A DNA stretch of 64,000 nt. It comes from Rhodoglobus sp. (GTDB taxonomy: Bacteria; Actinomycetota; Actinomycetes; Actinomycetales; Microbacteriaceae). Positions 9,241 through 18,458 of the stretch are shown one piece after another (position 1 is the first letter of the stretch; the number at the start of each line of letters is the position of its first letter). The position numbers and the translations under genes were made by a program. Under the pieces are notes generated by a model, which saw nothing but the letters and a program-made list of their open reading frames with translations, did not search any database and was not told the DNA's origin. Where the stretch lies: NCBI GenBank assembly GCA_025464445.1, contig JAODLY010000028.1, forward strand, positions 27,439-91,438, given 5' to 3'.

Positions 9241-9735
9241 GTGCAGCCGCTCAGCCCAGCCGAGATCCGCGAGAGCTTCGTGAATGCCACGCAGGGCGAG
9301 ATCGAGCGCATCCCGCTGCCCGGCCTGCACGAGGTGATCTGGGGCGACCGGGAGTACCTCGGCTGGCGCGACGCGCAGGCGCACCAGCGCGGCTACCTCG
9401 TGCACTGGGTGAGTGACCGGCCAGTCGGAATCGTGCTGCGATCATCGGATTTCGCGTTGCGTGCCGGCATCTCGGCGATGTGCTCGTTGTGCCGCATCAC
9501 CCAGCCCTCGGGCCAGGTGTCGCTGTTCTCGGCTCCACGGGCCGGGCAGGCGGGACGCGACGGCAACACCGTGGGCACCTACATCTGCGACGACCTGGCG
9601 TGCTCGCACATGATCCGCGTGCTTCCGCCGCCGCATCCCATGCAGATCCCGCGCGAGGAGTTGCTCGCGCAGCGCTCGACGAGCCTGCTCGAGCGGGTGC
9701 AGGCGTTCACCGCGGACGTGATGAAGACGGCCTGA
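9241..9735 (+). CDS. FBP (FusB/EF-G-binding-like zinc-finger) domain protein
   Basis: CSLCRITQPSGQVSLFSAPRAGQAGRDGNTVGTYICDDLACSHMIR; four-Cys treble-clef-like pattern. Confidence 0.75.
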   Translation: MQPLSPAEIRESFVNATQGEIERIPLPGLHEVIWGDREYLGWRDAQAHQRGYLVHWVSDRPVGIVLRSSDFALRAGISAMCSLCRITQPSGQVSLFSAPRAGQAGRDGNTVGTYICDDLACSHMIRVLPPPHPMQIPREELLAQRSTSLLERVQAFTADVMKTA

Positions 9736-9791
9736 CCAGCGTGCCCGCGTCGCTACACCGACGCCTGACTCAGCGCGCGAGCTCGTTGGGG

Positions 9792-9853
9792 CGTCGAAAC
9801 TCCAGTTTCGACGTGTGCGGTTAGGCGTCCGCGCAAGAACTGGCTTTTCGACG
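9792..9853. repeat. Hairpin/palindromic element
   Basis: cgtcgaaact-cc-agtttcgacg plus outer pairing with aactggcttttcgacg. Confidence 0.75.
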
Positions 9854-10018
9854 GCAGTCGCGGCAAACGGGGCCGACGGTGCTCGGGCGGGTTTGGCGAC
9901 GGAACGGGATCGCTCCAGCATTCGCTCGCGCGGGCTCGCGCACGGCCGCGCGTCCACCTGACTCACACATGGCGGGCCGCGATCCTGATGAGATCTTGAC
10001 ACGGGGCCCGAAATCCCG

Positions 10019-10042
10019 ATACTTAAGTACATGCTTAAGTAT
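10019..10042. promoter_or_regulatory. Palindromic operator spanning the start codon of the ArsR-like gene
   Basis: atacttaag-tacatg-cttaagtat, 9-bp perfect arms; ATG at 10031. Confidence 0.7.
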
Positions 10043-10408
10043 TCGGATGACGCATCACCCGCCCAGGTCGATGCCTTGTTCCACGCGCTCGCCGACGCCA
10101 GCCGCCGTTCGATGGTGGATCGGCTCAGCCGCGGGCCGGCGTCGGTGACCGAGCTCGCGACGCTCCTGACCATCACCCTCGCCGCGGTCGTGCAGCACCT
10201 GAAGGTGCTCGAATCCAGCGGGCTCGTGACGACCGAGAAGGTCGGCCGGGTGCGCAGCGCAACCCTCAGGACCGCGGCATTGGCGAGCGTCGAAGCCTGG
10301 ATCGCCGACCGGCGGGTCACCTGGGAGCGCCGGTACGACCGCCTCGGGGCATTCCTCGATTCACCAACCCCGCAAGATCCATCAACCCCACAAGGAGAGA
10401 CAGCATGA
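10031..10408 (+). CDS. ArsR-family HTH regulator
   Basis: ALADASRRSMVDRLSRGPASVTELATLLTITLAAVVQHLKVLESSGLV. Confidence 0.9.
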   Translation: MLKYSDDASPAQVDALFHALADASRRSMVDRLSRGPASVTELATLLTITLAAVVQHLKVLESSGLVTTEKVGRVRSATLRTAALASVEAWIADRRVTWERRYDRLGAFLDSPTPQDPSTPQGETA

Positions 10409-10857
10409 CCGACTACAGCATCACCCACGCCGACTTCACGCTGAAGCGCAGCTTCAAGTCCAGCCCGGCCAGGGTCTTCCAGGCATTCTCCGACAAGGCG
10501 AAGAAGGCCGCCTGGTTCGGGGATCCGACCGTCGATGGGGGCGAGTGGACGTTCGACTTCCGCGAAGGCGGCATCGAGGTGAACAGCGGCGAGTTCCACG
10601 GCCAGTCGAACTCGTTCGAAGCGCTGTACCACGACATCGTGCCGGACACCCGGATCGTCTTCAGCTACACGATGCGTGTCGGCGGCGTGAAGCTGTCGGC
10701 GTCGCTGACCACCATCGAGTTCGAGCCGGAAGGGACGGGCACGCTCGTTGTCCACACCGAGAAGGGCGCGTTCTTCGACGGCCACGAAGACCCGAAGATC
10801 CGGGAGGAAGGCACCGCCGGGATCCTCGAGGCCCTCGCGGCGGCCGTCGACGGGTAG
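10405..10857 (+). CDS. SRPBCC/AHSA1-like protein
   Basis: LKRSFKSSPARVFQAFSDKAKKAAWFGDP; start overlaps previous stop. Confidence 0.85.
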   Translation: MTDYSITHADFTLKRSFKSSPARVFQAFSDKAKKAAWFGDPTVDGGEWTFDFREGGIEVNSGEFHGQSNSFEALYHDIVPDTRIVFSYTMRVGGVKLSASLTTIEFEPEGTGTLVVHTEKGAFFDGHEDPKIREEGTAGILEALAAAVDG

Positions 10858-11027
10858 CTGTCCCTGGCTCGCCCACGCCGCCAGTGCAGCACCTCCGAAG
10901 TCGGTCGGCCGCGAGCGACGGATGGATGCCGCGGCACGCCGCCCCACGTGGGCGACGCGCCGCGGCATCCCGCGTTTGTCCGGCATGGGCCGGGTACTTG
11001 ACACCGGCGTCGCCCCGCCCTACTCTG

Positions 11028-11057
11028 TAACCAATCGCTTTCAGAACTAATTGGTTA
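11028..11057. promoter_or_regulatory. Palindromic operator upstream of second ArsR-like gene
   Basis: taaccaat...attggtta, 8-bp perfect arms. Confidence 0.6.
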
Positions 11058-11066
11058 TGGAGAGTC

Positions 11067-11444
11067 GTGGAAACGCAACAGCTCGACTCGGTGTTCGCGG
11101 CCCTCGCCGACCCCACACGGCGGGCGCTGCTGCAGCGCCTCACCGATGGGGACGCGAGCGTCGCCCAGCTTGCCGAGCCGTTCAGGATGAGCCAGCCGGC
11201 GATCTCCAAGCACCTCAAGGTGCTCGAGGCCGCCGGGCTGATCTCGCGCAACCGCGTCGCCACCGCGCGCTACAGCCACCTGGAAGCCGAGCCGCTGAAG
11301 GAGGCGACCGAATACATGGAACGGTACCGCCGCTTCTGGGCGAAGACCTTCGACCGACTGGATGCCGCGCTCGCCGCGTTCCAGCAGGCCGAGACGACCG
11401 AGACAGCCGACATCACGAACAAGGAGAACGAGAACGATGACTGA
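11067..11444 (+). CDS. ArsR-family HTH regulator
   Basis: VFAALADPTRRALLQRLTDGDASVAQLAEPFRMSQPAISKHLKVLEAAGLI. Confidence 0.92.
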   Translation: METQQLDSVFAALADPTRRALLQRLTDGDASVAQLAEPFRMSQPAISKHLKVLEAAGLISRNRVATARYSHLEAEPLKEATEYMERYRRFWAKTFDRLDAALAAFQQAETTETADITNKENENDD

Positions 11445-11904
11445 CCTCATCCCCGCGGCGACCGACCGCGACGTCTACATCAGCCGCAGTTTCGCGGCAC
11501 CGCGCGAGGTGGTCTGGAAGTTCTGGACCGACCCCGAGCGCCTCGCCGAATGGTTCGGCCCGACCGGCGTCCACACTCCCGTCGAGAACATCGACGTCAG
11601 CCTCGAGCCGGGCGGCCGCTGGGACCTCGGGATGACCGACGACGCGACCGGCGAGGTCTACCCGCTGTCGAGCCGCATCCTGAAGGTCATCGAGGGCGAA
11701 TACCTCGAGATGCACATCGAGGCGGCCAGCGGTGGGCAGATCGAAGACGTGATCCTGCGCGTGCAATTCCACGACCACGGCGAGACTACGAGGATGACCC
11801 TGCACCAGGGCCCGTTCACCCCCGAGTTCCGCGACCTGACAATCGAGGGCTGGTACGAGTCCTTCTGCAAGCTCGACAAGATCTTCGAAGGAGCCAACTC
11901 ATGA
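11437..11904 (+). CDS. SRPBCC/AHSA1-like protein
   Basis: DVYISRSFAAPREVVWKFWTDPERLAEWFGPTG. Confidence 0.9.
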   Translation: MTDLIPAATDRDVYISRSFAAPREVVWKFWTDPERLAEWFGPTGVHTPVENIDVSLEPGGRWDLGMTDDATGEVYPLSSRILKVIEGEYLEMHIEAASGGQIEDVILRVQFHDHGETTRMTLHQGPFTPEFRDLTIEGWYESFCKLDKIFEGANS

Positions 11905-12713
11905 CCACCCAAACGTCCACGGCAACCCAGACCGTCACCTCGAAGGACGGCACGACCATCGCCTACGAGAAGGTCGGGACCGGGCCGGCACTCGTGCTCG
12001 TCGACGGGGCGATGTGCTACCGCGACTTCGGCCCATGCCGCAGCCTCGCCAACCACCTCGCGGACAAGTACACCGTCTACTTCTACGACCGTCGCGGACG
12101 CGGGGCGAGCGGGGATGTGCAGCCGTACGCGCCGGAGCGTGAGTTCGAGGATCTCGCGGCGGTCATCGCGGCCACGGGCCGGGACGCGTATGTTCTGGGG
12201 TTCTCGTCAGGGGCCGGGCTGGCCTTGGAGGCCGCGGCATCCGGGGTGAAAATGAAGAAGCTCGCCTCGTACGAGGCACCCTTCGTCGGCCAGGTGCTCG
12301 TCAAGGGCAAGCCCGTCGACGCTCTCGCGGAACTCAGGAAGAAGCTCGCCGCTGGTGACCGATCCGGCGCAGTCGGTTACTTCATGGTGCAAGTGGTGGG
12401 CGGGCCTGCCTTCCTGCCCTTCATGATGAAGTACCTCATGCCCAAGGTCGGCAAGCAGCTGGCGGCCGTAGCGCACACGCTGCCCTACGACACCGAGCTC
12501 ATGCGCGGCTTCGTCGTGCCGAAGGCCGAATTCGCCAAGATCACCGTGCCGACGCTCGTGATGGGCGGTAGCAAGGCCAAACCCAACATGGTCGCGGCAG
12601 TGCAGGGTGTTGCGGACGCCGTTCCGGGATCCGTGCACAAGACGCTCGCCGGGCAGACGCACCAGGTGAAGGATGAGGCCATCGCGCCGGAGCTCATCGC
12701 GTTCTTCCGATAG
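11901..12713 (+). CDS. Alpha/beta hydrolase
   Basis: SKDGTTIAYEKVGTGPALVLVDGA...DRRGRGASG...VLGFSSGAGLAL. Confidence 0.9.
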   Translation: MTTQTSTATQTVTSKDGTTIAYEKVGTGPALVLVDGAMCYRDFGPCRSLANHLADKYTVYFYDRRGRGASGDVQPYAPEREFEDLAAVIAATGRDAYVLGFSSGAGLALEAAASGVKMKKLASYEAPFVGQVLVKGKPVDALAELRKKLAAGDRSGAVGYFMVQVVGGPAFLPFMMKYLMPKVGKQLAAVAHTLPYDTELMRGFVVPKAEFAKITVPTLVMGGSKAKPNMVAAVQGVADAVPGSVHKTLAGQTHQVKDEAIAPELIAFFR

Positions 12714-12721
12714 CCGAGGCG

Positions 12722-14077
12722 CTACCAGTCCAGCGGACCGGCAGTTCCGGCTGGGTAGCTGTCGAGTGGGACCTTGCCCGCGCGCCACGCGTCGATGACG
12801 GGGCTGATGATCCGCCAGCACTGTTCGGCGACGTCGCCGCGCACCGACAGCGTGGGGTCGCATTCGAGCAGCTCGGCCAGCACCTCGCCGTACGCGCTCA
12901 GCTCCCCCGCACCGAGGTCGCTGTGCAGCGGGACCCGCTCGAGGGTGAACGGGTCGCCCTGGCCGTTGATCACGAGGTCGAGATCGAGGGTCGCCGGCTT
13001 CAGCGAGATGCGAAGGCAGGATGGGCCCTCCACGCCGGTGAGCCCCGTGGGCAGGTGCGGCACGGCCTTGAACACCACGCGGATATCCTGGCGGGACTCC
13101 CCCAGCCCCTTGCCGGAACGCAGGATGAACGGGACCCCAGCCCAGCGCCAGTTGTCGATGGCGAGCGTGACCTCGGCGAGCGTCTCGGTCCCGCGGGACG
13201 CGTCGACGCCATCCTCGTCCTGGTACGCGGGCAGTCTCCTGCCCTCGATGGTGCCTGCGGCGTAGCGTGCCCTGTGGCTCGACTTGCCGTTCTTCGCCCA
13301 ACTGCGTGTCGCCCGCAGTACCTGCGCCATCGACCCGCGCAGGTCGTCTTCGCTCAGGCTCGCGGGTGGCTCCATCGCCGTGAGTGCGAGCACGAGCAGC
13401 AGGTGGCTCTGGATCATGTCGGTCAGCGCGCCGGCCTTGTCGTAGTAGCCAGCCCTGCCTTCCAGGGCGAGCATCTCGTCGAAAACGATCTCCACCCGAT
13501 CCACGTTCTGCGAGGAGAACAGCGGTTCGAAGATGCGATTCGCGAAGCGCAGGCCGAGCAGGTTGAGCACAGTCGACTTTCCGAGGAAGTGGTCGACGCG
13601 GAATAGCTGCTCCTCCGGCAGCATGCTCTCGAGCAGCCGGTTGAGCGACTTCGCCGACGCCAGGTCTGTGCCGAACGGCTTCTCGAGGGCGAGCGTGATG
13701 CCCTTCGGCAGGTCCAACTTCGAGAGCTGAGTGCAGGCGATCACCGTGACGGCGGGTGGCAGCGCGAAGTAGAGCGCGATGCGGCCCGGGGCCTCGGCGA
13801 GCACCCGGGCGAGATCACTTGCGCTCGTGGCATCCCCCTGCACGTAGCGCGTCTTCGCGGCGACCTTCCTGGCGAGCGGCGAGGGCTCGGCATCGAAGGC
13901 GGCCTTGACCTTCTCGCGCCACGCGGCATCCGTCTGCTGCGCGCGGTCGACCCCGATCACGAGCAGGTCCGCGCCGCGGGACGACCCGAGATACGACGCA
14001 AGGCCCGGCAACAGCAGGCGGGATGTCAGGTCACCGCCCGCACCGAGGATGACAAGGGTATCGATGCGTTCAGCCAC
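12722..14077 (-). CDS. zwf: Glucose-6-phosphate dehydrogenase
   Basis: ILGAGGDLTSRLLLPGL...LFRVDHFLGKSTVLNLLGLRFAN (G6PD active-site region). Confidence 0.92.
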   Translation of the reverse strand: MAERIDTLVILGAGGDLTSRLLLPGLASYLGSSRGADLLVIGVDRAQQTDAAWREKVKAAFDAEPSPLARKVAAKTRYVQGDATSASDLARVLAEAPGRIALYFALPPAVTVIACTQLSKLDLPKGITLALEKPFGTDLASAKSLNRLLESMLPEEQLFRVDHFLGKSTVLNLLGLRFANRIFEPLFSSQNVDRVEIVFDEMLALEGRAGYYDKAGALTDMIQSHLLLVLALTAMEPPASLSEDDLRGSMAQVLRATRSWAKNGKSSHRARYAAGTIEGRRLPAYQDEDGVDASRGTETLAEVTLAIDNWRWAGVPFILRSGKGLGESRQDIRVVFKAVPHLPTGLTGVEGPSCLRISLKPATLDLDLVINGQGDPFTLERVPLHSDLGAGELSAYGEVLAELLECDPTLSVRGDVAEQCWRIISPVIDAWRAGKVPLDSYPAGTAGPLDW

Positions 14078-14116
14078 CCTGCCGACAGTACTACGCGTGC
14101 TATCAGGCCAGCCTGG

Positions 14117-14746
14117 TCAGTCGGGTTCGGCAGCCTTGACAGGTTCAGCGGCCTCGATTGATGACACGGCCTCCGAGTCGGTCACCGCGACGGGGGTGCC
14201 GTCGGCCTGCTCGACAACGACGGCAGGCCCGCGGTGGCCCCATGTCATCCACAGCCAGATGAGCACGCCGACGATTATCGTGCCGACCACGAAGACGAAC
14301 GGACCGAGAAAAAGCGGCCCGGAGACGTTCGTGTCCGAGAGTTTGCCCGCGATGAACAGGTAGAGCACGAAGAGCGGCAGGTCGAGGACCGCCGCGATCA
14401 CCACCGCGCTCAGGGTCGTCGCCCACGGCTTACGCACCCTGCCGCCCTTGAGGATCCATCCGCTGACAAGGAATCCGAGAAGCATCAGCAGCAACGAGAT
14501 CACGCCGAAGACGACCCCGACAACCTGGATAACGGCGCCGGCCTGTGACAGGAAGGCGCTTATCGACTGCACGTCGCCGAATCCGCCCGCGATTCCGCCG
14601 ATCGACGCGCCGAAAACGAGCAGCAGGCCACCGCCGAGCAGCAGGAATCCGAGCCCGAGCCAGCCGAGCGCAAAGAGGAGGTGCCCGAAGATTCCCGCGA
14701 AGATTGCCGCCCCGCGCTGGCGGCCGGTGAGCATTGCTTTCTGCAT
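14117..14746 (-). CDS. Multi-pass membrane protein, unknown function
   Basis: Several hydrophobic helices; no family recognised. Confidence 0.6.
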   Translation of the reverse strand: MQKAMLTGRQRGAAIFAGIFGHLLFALGWLGLGFLLLGGGLLLVFGASIGGIAGGFGDVQSISAFLSQAGAVIQVVGVVFGVISLLLMLLGFLVSGWILKGGRVRKPWATTLSAVVIAAVLDLPLFVLYLFIAGKLSDTNVSGPLFLGPFVFVVGTIIVGVLIWLWMTWGHRGPAVVVEQADGTPVAVTDSEAVSSIEAAEPVKAAEPD

Positions 14747-14821
14747 GTCTCATTCATAGTGCCGGGGATGACGCGCCCACAAGCAGGCGGACCGCCCGGC
14801 ACACGGGCGGTCCGCCGCCGG

Positions 14822-15562
14822 TCAGCTCGCCATCGTCCTGCGCAGGATCGCCCGCTCCCCCAGCGTCCACGCCGTGGTGACGGCGAGGTAGATCGTCGCC
14901 GCGAGCGGCACGAGGGCCGCGAAGACCACGGTGAGGAACGGGAGCCAGCTCAACACGGCGCCCGCGGACCGCAGTGCACCGGCGACGGGTACTACGGGTA
15001 CGGGAGCCATGCGCAGTGCGGTTCGGCGCGACATCCACGCCACCGCGGCGATCGCCAGTAGCAGCCCGACAAACACGAGCAGCTGCGGCCACGCGGTGGC
15101 AGAGCCCAGCACCGCGAGCAGGGACGAGCCGAGCGAAACCCCGAACAGGTGTTCGGTGAGCAGTGCATTCGGATGGCCGGCGATGATCGCGAGCACGAAC
15201 AGGCCGTAGAGCACAGAGAGCACAGGTGCCTGCAGCAGCGTCGGCAGGATCCCGCCGAACGGGGAGGCCTTCTCCTGCCGGTACAGTTCGAGCGTCTTGC
15301 GCTGCAGCAGTTGCGGGTTCTTCTTGTACTTGCGCTGCAGCTCAGCGAGTTTCGGCGCAAGCCGCCTGCGGATGATCTCCGCCCGCACCTGCGAGATGCC
15401 CACCGGTACGAGCAGTGTGCGCACAATCGTTGTCAACAGCACTATTGCGAATGCGGCGCTCGAGGTACCGCCAAACGGCTCGAGCGCTGCCGAAAGCGCA
15501 GAGATGACGTGGTACGCCCCGTCGAGCACAGCTGCGACAGGGGGAAACGAATAGAAGTTCAT
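14822..15562 (-). CDS. YidC/Oxa1-family membrane insertase (accessory paralogue)
   Basis: LLTTIVRTLLVPVGISQVRAEIIRRRLAPKLAELQRKYKKNPQLLQRKTLELYRQEKASPFGGILPTLLQAPVL. Confidence 0.9.
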   Translation of the reverse strand: MNFYSFPPVAAVLDGAYHVISALSAALEPFGGTSSAAFAIVLLTTIVRTLLVPVGISQVRAEIIRRRLAPKLAELQRKYKKNPQLLQRKTLELYRQEKASPFGGILPTLLQAPVLSVLYGLFVLAIIAGHPNALLTEHLFGVSLGSSLLAVLGSATAWPQLLVFVGLLLAIAAVAWMSRRTALRMAPVPVVPVAGALRSAGAVLSWLPFLTVVFAALVPLAATIYLAVTTAWTLGERAILRRTMAS

Positions 15563-15622
15563 GTCAGTCCTAAGGGTCGAATCGAGTGAGGGGCCATGGC
15601 CGCTCACCGTCCGACGGACTGG

Positions 15623-15916
15623 CTATGCGGCCGCGAGACCCCGCGACGGCGCCCTCGAGCGTGTGCGACCCGGAGTTGCGGGATGCCGCGGCGCGGGCAT
15701 CCCCGACAGCGACTGCCTGTGCTGCCGCGCGCGGTGGCCGATGGTCACGACGCGCGAGCGGAATCCACCACCCGAGTACCTGGCGGCGAGCAGCATCCCG
15801 ACCGCGAGCACGGCGACACCGCTTGCGAGCACGGACGCGGACCCCGGTTGGGTGATCGAAGCCGCGAGCAGGGCAAGCGTCATGGCCATGACGAGCCGCT
15901 CCAGCATCCAACGCAT
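15623..15916 (-). CDS. Small membrane protein (DUF6412-like)
   Basis: MRWMLERLVMAMTLALLAASITQPGSA...; directly upstream of yidC-like gene. Confidence 0.55.
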   Translation of the reverse strand: MRWMLERLVMAMTLALLAASITQPGSASVLASGVAVLAVGMLLAARYSGGGFRSRVVTIGHRARQHRQSLSGMPAPRHPATPGRTRSRAPSRGLAAA

Positions 15917-15998
15917 CCTGTGACGCTACCGCAGGATCGCACATTGGCCCCCGTAGTGTCGGCAGCGCGGCGGCATGCCGAGTCGGTACGGTTTGTGT

Positions 15999-16448
15999 AT
16001 GACCGCCTGGAGGGATGACCTCAGCCCTGCAGCGCAGGCCGACGCCGATCGCCTCATCGACTCAGCGCTCACCATCGCGAGAGCCAATCTTGCCCGCGCG
16101 AGCGAGTTCGAGCCGTTCGCGATCCTCGTCGATGAGGGTGGTCGCCTGCTCGGCACCGACTGGGACACGAGTGCGCTGGGCAAACATCCCGAGATCGAGG
16201 ATGTCATCGCTGCGGCGCTCCTGCAGCTCAGGGAAATCGGGCGTACCTCCAGGGCGACGGCGCTCGTCACCAACAGCAGGCTTGCGCGGGAGAAGACCGA
16301 CGCGATCGAGGTGCTCTTCGAGCACCGCGAGGGGGTCGCCCTCGTGGTGCTCCTGCCTTACAAGCGTGCGAGGTTCGGGCCGAACATCGAGTTTGGCGAG
16401 CTCTCCGCCTTTCCGGGCAGCCGCGAAGTCTGGCGCTCCGGCGGCTGA
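15999..16448 (+). CDS. Hypothetical protein (about 149 aa)
   Basis: ORF on + strand with plausible ATG; no family recognised. Confidence 0.6.
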   Translation: MTAWRDDLSPAAQADADRLIDSALTIARANLARASEFEPFAILVDEGGRLLGTDWDTSALGKHPEIEDVIAAALLQLREIGRTSRATALVTNSRLAREKTDAIEVLFEHREGVALVVLLPYKRARFGPNIEFGELSAFPGSREVWRSGG

Positions 16449-16534
16449 CGCCGACGCCTCATCGCCACGAACTGACGCGAGCCCTTCTCCTAAGTTTTAC
16501 GTGCCCGAAACGCGCCGCGCGTAGCGTGATCGGC

Positions 16535-17575
16535 ATGGAATTCCATGTTCCCGCAGTCGATATCACCGCGTGGGTGCGGGACGGGTCAGCCGGCGCGAAG
16601 GCCGCCGTCGCAGCGGCGGTGGATGTCGCGTGCCGCGAAGTCGGATTCATGCAGGTGCTCGGGCACGGCATCCCGCCGTCGGTGACGAACGGTCTCGCAA
16701 GCGCGATGGACGACTTCTTCGGTCTCGACATCGATGAGAAGAGGCTGTCCGTCACCCCGAAGGGCATCAACCGCGGCTATAGCCCGCCGAAGGCCGAATC
16801 CTTGTCGCTCTCTCTCGGGGTCGAGTCCGCAAGCAGAATGAACGACTTCTTCGAAGCGTTCAACGTCGGCTCTGCCGCATCCGATTTCCCTCGCCTCAAG
16901 CTCGAGGGGCGCAACGACTATGCGGAGAACGTCTGGCCAGACGTGCTGAACTTCCGGCTGCGGGTCGAACGCTATTTCGCTGAGGCCAGGCGGGTCTCCC
17001 GCACGATGACGGATATCTTCGCCCAGGCGCTCGATCTCAAACCCGGCTTCTTCGACAGGTTCACCGACCACTCGATCGATGTCCTGCGCATGAACAATTA
17101 TGCGCTGCCGCCCGGCACAGTCGACCTCGATGGCGAGCTGATCGGCATGAGCGAACACACCGACTTCGGTATCGTCACGGTGCTGTGGGCGGACCAGGTC
17201 AAGGGCCTGCAGGTGCTCGGCGCCGACGGCAGCTGGAACGACGTGAGCCCAGCGGATGACGCGTTGCTCATCAACCTCGGAGATCTCACCGCCCGCTGGA
17301 CCAACGAACGCTGGCAGTCGACACTCCACCGCGTGAAGCCGCCGATCGTGAACGGCACCATCACGCGTCGTCGATCAGCCGCCTATTTCCATGACGGCAA
17401 CGCGGATGCCGTCATCTCGGCCATCCCGAGCTGCGTGCTCGACGGCGCCGAGCCGCTCTACCCGCCGATCACGGTGACGGAGCACATCGCCGCAAAGCTC
17501 GCCGGCTCGCGCGCCGGACAGTCGAACACCGGCGCCACGCGCGAGGCCGCCCGAGTGCTCGCGGCGAAGCAGTAG
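16535..17575 (+). CDS. Isopenicillin N synthase-like 2OG-Fe(II) oxygenase
   Basis: HTDFGIVTVLWAD...RWQSTLHRVKPP, HxD...H and RxS-like motifs. Confidence 0.9.
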   Translation: MEFHVPAVDITAWVRDGSAGAKAAVAAAVDVACREVGFMQVLGHGIPPSVTNGLASAMDDFFGLDIDEKRLSVTPKGINRGYSPPKAESLSLSLGVESASRMNDFFEAFNVGSAASDFPRLKLEGRNDYAENVWPDVLNFRLRVERYFAEARRVSRTMTDIFAQALDLKPGFFDRFTDHSIDVLRMNNYALPPGTVDLDGELIGMSEHTDFGIVTVLWADQVKGLQVLGADGSWNDVSPADDALLINLGDLTARWTNERWQSTLHRVKPPIVNGTITRRRSAAYFHDGNADAVISAIPSCVLDGAEPLYPPITVTEHIAAKLAGSRAGQSNTGATREAARVLAAKQ

Positions 17576-17716
17576 GGGCGCTCCCCCGCCGCTCGGCGGC
17601 TCCCCGCCTCACCCCCCGCCGCCCGGCGACTCCTCCCCCACCTGACCCTCGGCGCCCGGCGACTCCCTTCCCGGCCCTCGCACCGTCGAACGCTCCTAGC
17701 GCCTCCATCTTCGAAA

Positions 17717-17777
17717 CGCTCTTCGGAATCAGCACATTTGTTAGGAGCCCTCACAAATGTGCTGATTCCCAAGAGCG
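17717..17777. repeat. 61-bp palindromic element, copy 1 (25-bp arms, 24/25 paired; 11-nt loop)
   Basis: cgctcttcggaatcagcacatttgt-taggagccctc-acaaatgtgctgattcccaagagcg. Confidence 0.9.
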
Positions 17778-17832
17778 TATTGGGGAAGGTACCGGAGCTG
17801 GAATCCGAACCGGGTTGCAGCCACCTGGGCGA

Positions 17833-17877
17833 GTCGAGGAGGGGCGGGTCGAGGAGCGGCGAGTCGAGGAGCGGCGG
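17833..17877. repeat. 15-bp tandem repeat x3 (gtcgaggagcggcgg)
   Basis: gtcgaggaggggcgg gtcgaggagcggcga gtcgaggagcggcgg. Confidence 0.85.
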
Positions 17878-17951
17878 GTCGCAGGGCCGCCGGGTGGGCG
17901 GGGTGGGCAGGCGGGCCGCGCCGTGACAGCCGCCAAGGGTAACGTCGAGTC

Positions 17952-18425
17952 GTGGCGGAGACTAGCGCGGGCATCCTGCTGTACCGGCAGCGGCAGCAAC
18001 TCGAGGTGTGGATCGCCCACATGGGCGGTCCATTCTGGGCCCGCAAGGATGCCGCGGCCTGGTCCATCCCGAAAGGGCTCTACATCGCCGGGGAGGCGCC
18101 GCTCGCCGCCGCGCTCCGCGAGTTCGAGGAGGAGATCGGCGCGCCCCCGCCAGCAGTCGACTACGAGCTGCTCGGCGAGTTCCGCCAGCCGTCCGGCAAG
18201 GTCATCACCGTGTTCGCCGCCGACACCGACTTTGCTGTCGAAAAACTACTGAGCAACACTTTCAGCATCGAGTGGCCCCCGCGGTCGGGAAGAATGCAGG
18301 ATTTCGCCGAGATCGACGATGCGCGCTGGGTCGGTGTCGAGACCGCCAGGCAGAAGCTCGTGAAAGGCCAGCTGCCGCTGCTCGACGCACTGCTCGTGAG
18401 GCTGGCCCGACCACCCGGCGGTTGA
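17952..18425 (+). CDS. NUDIX hydrolase
   Basis: GILLYRQRQQLEVWIAHMGG...WSIPKGLYIAGEAPLAAALREFEEEIG Nudix-like box. Confidence 0.85.
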   Translation: MAETSAGILLYRQRQQLEVWIAHMGGPFWARKDAAAWSIPKGLYIAGEAPLAAALREFEEEIGAPPPAVDYELLGEFRQPSGKVITVFAADTDFAVEKLLSNTFSIEWPPRSGRMQDFAEIDDARWVGVETARQKLVKGQLPLLDALLVRLARPPGG

Positions 18426-18458
18426 GCAGTTGGCTCGAGGTCGGCGGCATCTGGCAAA

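Noticed and set aside
9442-11004. 520-aa minus-strand ORF
   Set aside because: Overlaps FBP, ArsR and SRPBCC genes with strong family motifs on the plus strand.
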